Source: Acidobacteriota bacterium (GTDB lineage: Bacteria > Acidobacteriota > Blastocatellia > RBC074). From it: 64,000 nt of DNA. Positions within the stretch are counted from its first letter, which is position 1; each line of letters opens with the position of its first letter. The DNA lies in the NCBI GenBank assembly GCA_018269055.1, contig JAFDVI010000020.1:496001-560000 (forward strand), written 5' to 3'. The position numbers and the translations under genes are program-made. Positions 51,682 to 59,212 of this stretch are shown here, piece after piece. Below the pieces are notes generated by a model. The model saw only the letters and a list, made by a program, of their open reading frames with translations, was not told the DNA's origin and did not search any database.

Positions 51682-53184
51682 ATGAATTCACGGAAGTCTG
51701 GATTTCTTATTTTTCTGAGCGCAGTTGTCTTCGTTGCCGCCATCGCCTGGGCGCTGCCCGCGATTCGCGTTGCGGCTTCAGATCCCGGCAACGGCGATTG
51801 GCCGATGTGGGGCGGAACCGCCGACCGTAACATGGTCTCGAATATGAAAGGTCTGCCGACGACCTGGGACGTTGCCAAAAAAACCAACGTCAAATGGGTG
51901 GCGACGCTCGGTTCCCAAAGCTATGGCAATCCTGTCGTGGCTGGTGGTCAAGTGTACGTGGGAACGAACAACGAAGCGGCCCGCGATCCGAAACAGCCCG
52001 GAGACCGCGGCGTGCTGATGGCATTTGATGAAAAGACCGGCGATTTTTTGTGGCAGCAAGCCAACGAAAAACTGGCTGCCGGGCGCGTCAACGATTGGCC
52101 CTTTCAGGGCGTTTGCTCTTCGCCGTTGGTCGAAGGAACCAAGCTGTATTACGTCACCAACCGTTGCGAATTGATGTGCCTGGACACCAGAGGATTCCGC
52201 GACGGAGAAAACAACGGGCCGTACAAGGAAGAAAAGCTGACCAGCAAAACCGACGCCGACATCATCTGGAAGTTCGATATGATCGAAGAGGTCGGTTCAC
52301 ATCCGCACAACATGTCAAACTCGTCCCCTGTGATGTACGGCGATTTGATTTTCGTCAGTACCTCCAACGGCCAGGATGAAAGCCATGTCAACATTCCTTC
52401 GCCCAAAGCGCCTTCGATGATTGCCGTCAACAAAAACACTGGCAAGCTGATTTGGGAAGTCAACAACGTCGGCGACCGCATTCTGCACGGCCAATGGTCT
52501 TCGCCCGCAGTCGGCAAGATCGGTGATGTCGTGCAAGTCGTTGTCGGCGAAGGCGACGGTTGGGCGCGCGGGTACGAAGCGATGACGGGCAAAAAGCTTT
52601 GGGAATTTGATTTGAACCCCAAAGATTCCGTTTGGCCGAAAACCCGCAACGAGGTGATTGCCACGCCTGTGATTTGGGACAACAAGGTCTACATCGCCAA
52701 CGGCCAGGACCCGGAACACGGCGAAGGCGTAGGCCATGCGTACTGCATTGACGCCACCAAACGCGGCGACATCACGAAAGACGGCGCGGTCTGGCATTTC
52801 GATAAAATTCGCCGTTCAATTTCGACCTGTGCCATTTACGACGGTTTGTTGTATTACCCGGATTTCAGCGGCTTCCTGCACTGCATTGACGCCAAAACCG
52901 GCCAGGAGTTGTGGCAGCACGATATGTTCGCCGCCATTTGGGGATCGGCAGTCGTGATTGATGGCAAGGTTTACCTGGGCGACGAAGACGGCGACGTGGC
53001 GATTCTCCAGGCCGGGCGCGAAAAGAAACTGATCGCCGAAATGAACATGGGCAGTTCGGTATATTCCAGCCCGGTTCCGGCCAACGGCGCGCTGTTCATT
53101 ATGAACCGCAACGAGCTATTTGCCCTGGCCGTCGGCGGCGGCGCACCTGCCACGGCAAAGGCTTCGGAAAAAGCTGGCCAGTAA
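51682..53184 (+). CDS. Secreted PQQ-type beta-propeller protein 6
   Basis: The 500-residue protein has a signal segment (FLSAVVFVAAIAWALPA). It opens DWPMWGGTADRNMVSNMKGL and has AFDEKTGDFLWQQANEKLA, CLDTRGFRDG, AVNKNTGKLIWEVNNVGD, YEAMTGKKLWEFDLNP and CIDAKTGQELWQHDM blades. Ribosome-binding site AGAGGAG precedes the ATG. It is cotranscribed with propeller 5, and a good terminator follows. The DWPMWGGTADRNM start is shared with many secreted propellers of planctomycetes and acidobacteria; an enzymatic role is not supported by visible motifs. Confidence 0.85.
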   Translation: MNSRKSGFLIFLSAVVFVAAIAWALPAIRVAASDPGNGDWPMWGGTADRNMVSNMKGLPTTWDVAKKTNVKWVATLGSQSYGNPVVAGGQVYVGTNNEAARDPKQPGDRGVLMAFDEKTGDFLWQQANEKLAAGRVNDWPFQGVCSSPLVEGTKLYYVTNRCELMCLDTRGFRDGENNGPYKEEKLTSKTDADIIWKFDMIEEVGSHPHNMSNSSPVMYGDLIFVSTSNGQDESHVNIPSPKAPSMIAVNKNTGKLIWEVNNVGDRILHGQWSSPAVGKIGDVVQVVVGEGDGWARGYEAMTGKKLWEFDLNPKDSVWPKTRNEVIATPVIWDNKVYIANGQDPEHGEGVGHAYCIDATKRGDITKDGAVWHFDKIRRSISTCAIYDGLLYYPDFSGFLHCIDAKTGQELWQHDMFAAIWGSAVVIDGKVYLGDEDGDVAILQAGREKKLIAEMNMGSSVYSSPVPANGALFIMNRNELFALAVGGGAPATAKASEKAGQ

Positions 53185-53219
53185 AGCTGCCGAGCAAAGC
53201 TGATTTTTCTGATTAACCT

Positions 53220-53258
53220 GAACGCGGACGACATTAGCAGACATCGTCCGCGTTCTTT
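53220..53258 (+). terminator. Rho-independent terminator after propeller 6
   Basis: GAACGCGGACGA (53220-53231) pairs perfectly with TCGTCCGCGTTC (53244-53255) across a 12-nt loop, followed by TTT. It lies 36 bp after the propeller 6 stop. Confidence 0.75.
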
Positions 53259-53302
53259 CCATCGGCAAGCGTTGCAATGAAGTTTTCCTCAGCACTCATG
53301 TT

Positions 53303-53545
53303 ATGCCTGATTTTTGCATTCCAGCCGACGCTCGTTCAACAACCAACGTCTTTTTCGAGGTGGCCAGGAAAGACGGTTTGTGGTTCGAATCTTTCCGGCG
53401 ATTCTATACCAGCCGGTTGCCTGAAACCGCGACTATCTGGAAAAAGGAAATCGTCTGAGAGTATTTTGACCACAAACGTTTCGCCGTGCAGGCGGAGAAG
53501 GAAAAGTTGATTTCACCCGACAGACTGCGCTTGGAAAGAAATTGA
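53303..53545 (+). pseudogene. Possible decayed small gene upstream of the DUF6883 gene
   Basis: From ATG 53303 the frame reads MPDFCIPADARSTTNVFFEV and KDGLWFESFRRFYTSRLPET, stops at 53456-53458, then continues in the same frame (EYFDHKRFAVQAEKEKLISP) to 53545. The protein-like composition on both sides of a single internal stop suggests a gene broken by a nonsense mutation. The family is not recognised. Confidence 0.3.
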
Positions 53546-53548
53546 ATC

Positions 53549-53878
53549 GTGAAGATTCCATTGAATGCAACCATTGAGGACGATAAGTTGACGGCCTACT
53601 TGCTGGTACCAAAAGCTCGTAATGACAAATCTAAATTTCTGGCACGAGCGGGATATACGCTACAAAACCCGAAAGCCTTGCACGCAGCGCTTCGATTGCT
53701 GGCAGCAAGTACAGATGCTGTGCAAAATAGAGCCGATGAATATGGTACGTTTTATCACGTTGAAGGAAGTCTAAACGGAGTCAATGGTGTGGATTTGGCT
53801 GTGACAGAGGTTTGGTTGGAGCAAAACGACGGCCATTTCAAATTCATTACTCTTGTGCCGCGAAAGGAAAAGGAATGA
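53549..53878 (+). CDS. DUF6883-like small protein
   Basis: The 109-residue protein starts at a GTG. Features: IDDKLTAYLLVPKARNDKSKFLARAGYTL in parts, ADEYGTFYHVEGSLNG and LAVTEVWLEQNDGHFKFITL. The order KLxxYLL-(x)-KSKFLxxxG, YGxxYxVxGxLxG and TxW fits the DUF6883 family, which also occurs as the C-terminal domain of polymorphic toxins. Its stop overlaps the next start as ATGA. No signal peptide is present. The pairing with a DUF4926 gene is recurrent and may be a toxin-immunity or toxin-antitoxin type module (inference). Confidence 0.75.
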   Translation: MKIPLNATIEDDKLTAYLLVPKARNDKSKFLARAGYTLQNPKALHAALRLLAASTDAVQNRADEYGTFYHVEGSLNGVNGVDLAVTEVWLEQNDGHFKFITLVPRKEKE

Positions 53879-54123
53879 AACCTAAATTATATCAAGAGGT
53901 CGCGCTGACCCGCGACTTGCCCGAAAGTCAGCTTAAGGCTGGCGACATTGCCACCCTGGTGGCGTTCGCCCCCTCCAATGACAACGGCGAAGAAGGTTGC
54001 GTCCTGGAAGTGTTCAACGCCCTCGGCGAATCCATCGCAGTCGTGTCGGCTCCAATTTCGGCGGTTGAGACTCTTCGCGCAGACGAAGTTCTGACCGTTC
54101 GTTCATTGGCATCTGCCAGATAG
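53875..54123 (+). CDS. DUF4926-domain protein
   Basis: The 82-residue protein reads KLYQEVALTRDLPESQLKAGDI in two parts and EGCVLEVFNALGESIAVVS. The pattern L-x-x-V-A-L-x-x-D-L-P, L-x-x-G-x-x-G-x-V-V and Y-x-V-E-F is DUF4926. It is translationally coupled to the preceding DUF6883-like gene (4-bp overlap). AAAGGAAAAGG inside the upstream gene serves as its ribosome-binding site. A longer frame to 53812 is rejected, because it would overlap the upstream gene with non-family residues. Confidence 0.8.
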   Translation: MKPKLYQEVALTRDLPESQLKAGDIATLVAFAPSNDNGEEGCVLEVFNALGESIAVVSAPISAVETLRADEVLTVRSLASAR

Positions 54124-54149
54124 AAGTTTGTTCCAAAAAGAGGAAAACG

Positions 54150-54929
54150 ATGGTTCGTGTGCGTTTAATCCACTGGAAAGCCGAAGAAGCGACCGAACGA
54201 ATCAAGAAGCTGAAAGCTGCCGGGTATGAAGTCGAATACGAAGAATTGAACGGCGAACGCTTCAAAGCGCTGAAAAATAATCCGCCTGCCGCGTTCGTGA
54301 TTGATTTGTCGCGAATGCCTTCGCACGGAATGGAAATAGGGACGGCGTTGCGCGGGTACAAAGCCACGCGCACAGTCCCGATGATTTTTGTCGAAGGCGA
54401 ACCAGAGAAAGTCGAACGCATACGAAAACTTTTACCCGATGCGACCTACACCACCTGGAGCAAGATCCGTAGCGCGCTGAAATCCGCCATCGCCAATCCA
54501 CCATCCAATCCGATCAAACCGGAATCGAACCTGGCCGGGTACTCCGGTACGCCGCTTCCCAAAAAGCTCGGCATCAAGGCGAACTCAACTGTTGCATTAA
54601 TCAACGCGCCGCGAAACTTTGATCGTGCGCTCGGAGAATTGCCTGAAGGTGTGACCTTCATTTCGAACGCCAATGGCGCCGCCGAATTGATCGTCTGGTT
54701 CATTCACGAACGCGTCGAACTGGAATCGCGCATCATCGAAATGCGCAACGCAACAGGCAATGGCGGTTTGTGGATTGCCTGGCCAAAGAAAGCTTCAGGC
54801 ATTGTTAGTGATTTGACCGAAAACATTGTGCGCGACACAGGCTTGGCCGTGGGTTTGGTGGATTACAAGGTCTGCGCAATTGATGCGACCTGGTCAGGAT
54901 TGAAATTCGCTGTTCGCAAAACAAAGTGA
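54150..54929 (+). CDS. Receiver-like domain / DUF3052 fusion protein
   Basis: The 259-residue soluble protein has two parts. Residues 1-110 resemble a response-regulator-type fold (AAFVIDLSRMPSHGMEIGTA, VPMIFVEGEPEKVERIRKLL), although the canonical phospho-acceptor Asp context is degenerate. Residues 120-259 match DUF3052: GTPLPKKLGIKANSTVALIN, NFDRALGELPEGVTF, GGLWIAWPKKASG and VDYKVCAIDATWSGLKF. DUF3052 usually occurs alone as a protein of about 140 residues with unknown function. AAGAGG precedes the ATG. A nucleic-acid or small-molecule role cannot be inferred. Confidence 0.75.
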   Translation: MVRVRLIHWKAEEATERIKKLKAAGYEVEYEELNGERFKALKNNPPAAFVIDLSRMPSHGMEIGTALRGYKATRTVPMIFVEGEPEKVERIRKLLPDATYTTWSKIRSALKSAIANPPSNPIKPESNLAGYSGTPLPKKLGIKANSTVALINAPRNFDRALGELPEGVTFISNANGAAELIVWFIHERVELESRIIEMRNATGNGGLWIAWPKKASGIVSDLTENIVRDTGLAVGLVDYKVCAIDATWSGLKFAVRKTK

Positions 54930-54935
54930 TTCCCA

Positions 54936-55328
54936 ATGACAATTTTCTCGACGTACTGTTCAGCGGAAAAGGAAGTTGCCGATGGCTTGCTCCCCGCCAT
55001 CGAACGGTACCGCAGCGAACGGATCAAACGAATTTATTCTGCGGCGCTTGTCTGCGGCGTAGGCTTTTTTATTCTGTCGGGTGAGTTCGGTTTACTTTCG
55101 CCGAACGAGCCGATTCCTTACTACGATCATTTACTGACCGGCAACGAAGTCGAATCACACAGCGGCAAAATCGCCGGACAGATCAAACAATGCGGCATTA
55201 CTCAAATCATCTTTTTCACGTTGCCTGTGGCGATGGACGACACGCTGGCGGCGTATCACGCATGCTTGCGGCTTGCCTGCCAAATTGCCTCGATCAATCT
55301 GAGCTTCGTCGAAATTGATTTCGCGTAG
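54936..55328 (+). CDS. Small conserved hypothetical (DUF6884/YaaA-like)
   Basis: This 130-residue protein starts 6 bp after the DUF3052 gene. It contains FFILSGEFGLLSPNEPIPYY followed by DHLL, a motif close to the LISAKYGLL-x-P-x-x-x-IxPYD pattern of DUF6884 and YaaA-like proteins, some of which act in nucleotide or nucleic-acid metabolism. The C-terminal half has alternating strands and helices (IIFFTLPVAMDDTLAAYHAC). No signal peptide. Function unknown; cotranscription with the previous gene is likely. Confidence 0.55.
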   Translation: MTIFSTYCSAEKEVADGLLPAIERYRSERIKRIYSAALVCGVGFFILSGEFGLLSPNEPIPYYDHLLTGNEVESHSGKIAGQIKQCGITQIIFFTLPVAMDDTLAAYHACLRLACQIASINLSFVEIDFA

Positions 55329-55401
55329 CCCAACATGGAAGAGGCGAACCATCAACTCACCAATAACTGACCTTGCGGTATTCCGTCAGTAAGGAGAAAC
55401 C

Positions 55402-55965
55402 ATGAAGAACGTTTTGTTAGCTGGAATCCTGGGCGGTATCGTAGCTTTTATTTGCAGCGCTGCAATTCACATGTCCCCGCTCGGTATGATGGGCTTGAGC
55501 GTATTGAATGGAAAAGAGGAAGCTGTTTTGACCGCGCTGAAAAGTAACATTCAGAACGACGGTTTGTACTTTTTCCCCGGAGTGGATATGTCCAAAAGCC
55601 TGACCAAAGAAGAAGAAGCGGCCTGGGAAGCAAAGTACAAAGCTGGGCCGATTGGGTTGCTGCTCTATCATCCGACTGGCAGCGATACGATGTCGCCCAA
55701 ACAATTGGGAACAGAGCTTCTCTCTACAATCATTTGCGCGCTAATCGCGGCCTTCATTCTGGCTTCAACCGTTGGTTCGTTGACTTCGCGCGCGATTTTG
55801 GTCGGGCTGATTGGACTTTTCGTCTGGTTCGCCATCAGCATTTCGTACTGGAATTGGTATGGTTTCCCGTTCAAATTCATCTTGCTTGACCTGGTGGATC
55901 AAGTGATCGGCTGGACAGTGGCGGGATTCGTGATGGCCAAAATGGTCAAGCCTGCAAATCAATAG
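55402..55965 (+). CDS. Conserved hypothetical membrane protein
   Basis: The 187-residue protein has about four membrane segments: near 5-28 (LLAGILGGIVAFICSAAI), 110-130 (LLSTIICALIAAFILAS), 135-155 (ILVGLIGLFVWFAISISYW) and 160-180 (LLDLVDQVIGWTVAGFVM). A soluble loop (30-105) contains GLYFFPGVDMSKSLTKEEEA. This FFPG-(x)-EEEA-W layout is a recurrent small membrane protein family that I recognise without a known function. AAGGAG lies upstream of the ATG. The next gene starts 4 bp after it, implying cotranscription. Confidence 0.65.
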   Translation: MKNVLLAGILGGIVAFICSAAIHMSPLGMMGLSVLNGKEEAVLTALKSNIQNDGLYFFPGVDMSKSLTKEEEAAWEAKYKAGPIGLLLYHPTGSDTMSPKQLGTELLSTIICALIAAFILASTVGSLTSRAILVGLIGLFVWFAISISYWNWYGFPFKFILLDLVDQVIGWTVAGFVMAKMVKPANQ

Positions 55966-55969
55966 TTGT

Positions 55970-57139
55970 ATGGAGTTTTTCGATTTTCGCTTACCTACGC
56001 GTGTGATTTTTGGCCTGGGAACGTTTGAGCGCCTGGGCCAGATCGCGCGGGAACTTGGATTCAATCGTACGCTGCTGGTCGCCGATGCCGGAATGGTGAA
56101 TTGTGGATATGTCGCCGAAGCCACGAAATTACTGGCGGATGCAGGCATCGCCGTTTTTCATTTTGGCGAGTTTGGCGAAAACCCGGACACCGCGATGGTT
56201 GAAGCCGGGCGCGTTTTTGCCGAACCGCTCGAGCCGGATTCGATTATCGCGCTCGGCGGCGGCAGTTCGATGGATTGCGCCAAAGGCATCGGTTTCGTGT
56301 TGGCCGGTGGCGGCACAATGCGCGATTACTGGGGACACGACAAGTTGTCTGCCAAACCGGACGCCAAACCGATGCTGCCGATGCTTTGTATCTCCACAAC
56401 CGCCGGAACCGGCAGTGACGGACAAACTTACGCGTTGATCTCCGACGCGGAAACGCACGTCAAAATGGCTTGCGGAGACAAACAAGCCGCGTTTCGAGTG
56501 GCACTGCTCGATCCGCAACTGACTGCCACAATGCCCGCCGGATTGACGGCCATTTCCGGTTACGACGCGCTTTCGCACGCCGTCGAATCGTTCGTTACCA
56601 AAAAGCGAAACCCGATTTCAAACCTCTTTGCACGCGAAGCCTGGCGTTTGTTGTCGGCAAATTACGAACAGGTGTTAGCCACGCCGAACAATCTGGAAGC
56701 GCGCGGAGCGATGCTGCTCGGTTCGTTTTATGCCGGAACGGCGATTGAAAATTCAATGCTGGGCGCAACGCACGCCTGCGCCAATCCGCTGACCAAAAAC
56801 TTTGGCACAACGCACGGCGTCGCCATCGGCTTGATGCTGCCGCACGTCGTTCGCTGGAATCAAAACGTTGTTGGCGCGCGATACAAAGAACTTGCGGCAA
56901 TCGCCGGATTGGCCACCGATGCCGCAAACGCGGCCAACGCGGTTGAAAGCCTGGCCCGGCGTTTGGAACAATTCCGCGCAGCAGGCGCATTGCCAACCAG
57001 TTTACGTTCAATTGGAATTTCAAAAACGGACTTGCCCAAGTTGGCCGAAGAAGCGGCCAAACAATGGACGGGCGGATTCAATCCGCGCGAGTGGAACAAA
57101 GAAGGAGCGATTGAGGTTTATGAAAACGCTTATGACTGA
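55970..57139 (+). CDS. Iron-containing alcohol dehydrogenase
   Basis: The 389-residue group III dehydrogenase has FDFRLPTRVIFGLGTFERLG at the N-terminus and the NAD-binding IIALGGGSSMDCAKGIGFV near 95. CISTTAGTGSDGQTYALISD near 142 is the family TAGTGSE motif with D in place of E. The metal site is intact: GYDALSHAVESFV (Asp and His near 195-200) and GATHACANPL..GTTHG (two His near 266 and 280). The alcohol or aldehyde substrate is not readable. Its last 20 nt overlap the start of propeller 7. Confidence 0.9.
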   Translation: MEFFDFRLPTRVIFGLGTFERLGQIARELGFNRTLLVADAGMVNCGYVAEATKLLADAGIAVFHFGEFGENPDTAMVEAGRVFAEPLEPDSIIALGGGSSMDCAKGIGFVLAGGGTMRDYWGHDKLSAKPDAKPMLPMLCISTTAGTGSDGQTYALISDAETHVKMACGDKQAAFRVALLDPQLTATMPAGLTAISGYDALSHAVESFVTKKRNPISNLFAREAWRLLSANYEQVLATPNNLEARGAMLLGSFYAGTAIENSMLGATHACANPLTKNFGTTHGVAIGLMLPHVVRWNQNVVGARYKELAAIAGLATDAANAANAVESLARRLEQFRAAGALPTSLRSIGISKTDLPKLAEEAAKQWTGGFNPREWNKEGAIEVYENAYD

Positions 57140-58325
57140 AATGTTCAGAGTACCGCCTTTAGGCGGAATTTGTCTGGCGCGAACCTTCCGGCTGAAGCCG
57201 GTACTCAAAACTTTATTGATTGCCGTTTGTTTTTTGATTGTTGACCCGCTTGCTACCGCGCGCGGCACTGCAGTGGCACAAACCGCCGATTCCTGGCCGC
57301 AGTTCCGCGCCAACTACAATTTGACGGGCGTCGCGGCAACAACTGTTCCCGATAATCTCAAGTTGTTATGGACGTACGACGCCGGCGAATCCGTTGAATC
57401 TTCAGCAGCGATTGCCGACGGAACGGTGTACGTTGGCGTCAGTTCGGGCGAATTGATCGCCGTGGATTTGTCGAGCGGCAAACTGAAGTGGAAGTACAAA
57501 ACCAAGGACATGGTTTTGGAATCTTCGCCCGCCGTCGGCGCCGGTTTGGTGTTCGTCGGCGACGAAGCCGGTGTTTTTCACGCCGTCAACGCCGCGACCG
57601 GCAAAGGCGTGTGGAGTTATCAAACCGGCACGGAAATCAAATGCTCGCCCGTGATTGTCGGCGACAAGGTGTTGATCGGCAGTTACGACGGCTCCCTGTA
57701 TTGCTTCCAGATGCGCGACGGCAAAACGGTTTGGCGGTTCAAAACCGAAAACTACGTTCACGGCACTCCAGCGGTGGTGGATGGCGTGGCCTATTTCGCG
57801 GGCTGCGACGAAATCTTTCACGGCATTCGCATTGCCGACGGCAAAGAAGTCGTGCGCGCTCCCGCCGGAGGCAACACGGCTTCTTCTGTTGCAACCAACG
57901 GCACGTCGTTTTTCTTCGGCAATTTCAACAACGAAGTCGTCAGTTTGAACCTGAAGTTGAAAAAACAAACCTGGGTGTACACCCATCCGCAGCGGCAGTT
58001 CCCCTTTTACTCTTCGGCGGCGCTGTTCAATGGCAGAGTCGTCATCGGCGGGCGCGACAAAATGGTGCATTGTTTGAACGCCGCAACCGGCAAAGCCTTC
58101 TGGACGTTCCGCACCAACGCGCGTGTTGAATCCTCTCCCGCCATTGCCGACGGCAGGGTGTTTGTCGGATCGAACGACGGACGCTTTTATGTTCTGGATT
58201 TGATGAAAGGAACCAAGCTGTGGGAATTCAACGCGGGCGGCGCGCTGTCCGCATCCCCGGCAATCGCCAGCGGACGCATCGTCATCGGCGATCAAAATGG
58301 CAAGCTATACTGTTTTGGCGGATGA
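57120..58325 (+). CDS. Secreted PQQ-type beta-propeller protein 7
   Basis: The 401-residue protein starts at the ATG at 57120, inside the dehydrogenase gene end; ATG 57132 and 57141 are alternatives. Residues 9-29 (FRVPPLGGICLARTFRLKPV) are translated from a hairpin repeat, after which a true signal segment follows (LKTLLIAVCFLIVDPLATA). The propeller starts DSWPQFRANYNLTGVAATTV and carries AVDLSSGKLKWKYKTKD, AVNAATGKGVWSYQTG, CFQMRDGKTVWRFKTE, CLNAATGKAFWTFRTN and VLDLMKGTKLWEFNAG. It is a regular short-blade BamB-like propeller with no visible active site. Confidence 0.8.
   Translation: MKTLMTEMFRVPPLGGICLARTFRLKPVLKTLLIAVCFLIVDPLATARGTAVAQTADSWPQFRANYNLTGVAATTVPDNLKLLWTYDAGESVESSAAIADGTVYVGVSSGELIAVDLSSGKLKWKYKTKDMVLESSPAVGAGLVFVGDEAGVFHAVNAATGKGVWSYQTGTEIKCSPVIVGDKVLIGSYDGSLYCFQMRDGKTVWRFKTENYVHGTPAVVDGVAYFAGCDEIFHGIRIADGKEVVRAPAGGNTASSVATNGTSFFFGNFNNEVVSLNLKLKKQTWVYTHPQRQFPFYSSAALFNGRVVIGGRDKMVHCLNAATGKAFWTFRTNARVESSPAIADGRVFVGSNDGRFYVLDLMKGTKLWEFNAGGALSASPAIASGRIVIGDQNGKLYCFGG
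57148..57206. repeat. REP-like doublet repeat inside a coding region
   Basis: Outer arms GAGTACCG (57148) and CGGTACTC (ending 57206) enclose two perfect hairpins: CCGCCT-TT-AGGCGG (57153-57166) and CCGGCT-GA-AGCCGG (57188-57201). The 59-bp element is in frame with the propeller 7 gene and encodes its extreme N-terminal region. Confidence 0.85.
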
Positions 58326-58380
58326 TCGGCTTTGCAGCCTTGTCGCTTTCCCGGTAGCATTCTGATTCGGGAGGTAATTC

Positions 58381-58776
58381 ATGGAAACGCAGTCGGCAAA
58401 ATTTTCTACTGAACAGATTCTTTCGGCAGTGGCACAACTGAGTTTGCCTGAACTTGAAGAGGTTTTTGATCAGGTTCTGACGCTGCAAGCTGAGCGAAAA
58501 GCAAATCATTTGTCGGCAGAAGAATCAAATCTACTTTCCCGCATCAATCAGGGATTGTCGCCTATATTGCGCCATCGCATTTCTGCGTTGCAGGTCAAGC
58601 GCGAGGGCAAATCAATTTCCGATGCCGAATATGAGGAGTTGACTCAATTGACGGATCAATCGGAAGAACTGCATGCGGAGCGAGTCGCTGCTATGGCAGA
58701 ATTAGCAAAGCTCCGCGGCGTAAGCTTGCCCGTCTTGATGGAACAACTCGGAATTCATTTTCCCGAATATGTCTGA
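58381..58776 (+). CDS. Small helical protein paired with an HNH endonuclease
   Basis: The 131-residue, strongly helical, acidic protein reads LSAVAQLSLPELEEVFDQVL and RINQGLSPILRHRISALQVK. The segment ISDAEYEELTQLTDQSEELH is probably coiled-coil, and it ends RGVSLPVLMEQLGI. The LPELExVxxQVLxLQAERKA pattern recurs in bacteria and cyanobacteria next to HNH genes. GGGAGG precedes the ATG. Its end overlaps the HNH start by 8 bp, so they are coupled. A partner or antitoxin-like role is plausible but not shown. Confidence 0.6.
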   Translation: METQSAKFSTEQILSAVAQLSLPELEEVFDQVLTLQAERKANHLSAEESNLLSRINQGLSPILRHRISALQVKREGKSISDAEYEELTQLTDQSEELHAERVAAMAELAKLRGVSLPVLMEQLGIHFPEYV

Positions 58777-59212
58777 CAAACACATTCCTGCCGAGTTGCG
58801 CCGCATTATCAACGAACTCGCACAAGACTGTTGTGAGTACTGCCATCTCCAATCTTGCTACTCGGCGGACTCTCTCACACTGGATCATCTTCTTCCGCGA
58901 ACGCAGGGCGGGCTAACCATTGTCGAAAACCTTGCGCTCTGTTGTCACGGTTGCAATCAGCACAAATCCACGAAAACTATTGCGACTGACCCTGTCACAG
59001 AATCGCCTGTCGCCCTCTTCAATCCTCGTCGCCAAAATTGGGAAGAACACTTCAGTTGGAATGAAGATTTCACTTTGATGATTGGCCTGACTGCGACCGG
59101 ACGCGCAACCATTGAAGCGTTGCGGCTAAACCGAAAAGGCTTGGTCAACTTACGTCGTGCGCTGTATGCGATTGGCGAACATCCACCGAAATTGAAGCCC
59201 TATGAATCTTAA
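58769..59212 (+). CDS. HNH endonuclease
   Basis: The 147-residue nuclease has a treble-clef beta-beta-alpha metal fold. CCEYCHLQSCYS near 23 holds the first zinc Cys pair, LTLDHLLPRTQGG near 38 supplies the conserved DH, and NLALCCHGCNQHKSTK near 54 holds the second Cys pair and the catalytic Asn/His. The zinc ligands and the D-H..N..H elements are all present. Its partner gene upstream overlaps it by 8 bp. It also overlaps kdsB by 11 bp at its end. It could be a stand-alone nuclease, part of a mobile or defence system, or a toxin; context does not decide. Confidence 0.85.
   Translation: MSDKHIPAELRRIINELAQDCCEYCHLQSCYSADSLTLDHLLPRTQGGLTIVENLALCCHGCNQHKSTKTIATDPVTESPVALFNPRRQNWEEHFSWNEDFTLMIGLTATGRATIEALRLNRKGLVNLRRALYAIGEHPPKLKPYES

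Noticed and set aside
53277-53510. Plus-strand frame beginning with a hydrophobic stretch
   Set aside because: It looks like a signal peptide at first but turns into Arg/Ser-rich sequence; the other frame (53303) is more protein-like.
41107-58325. PQQ-dependent alcohol or glucose dehydrogenases
   Set aside because: The propellers are mostly 400-500 residues, carry only BamB-type blades, and lack a recognisable quinoprotein active-site region or heme motif.
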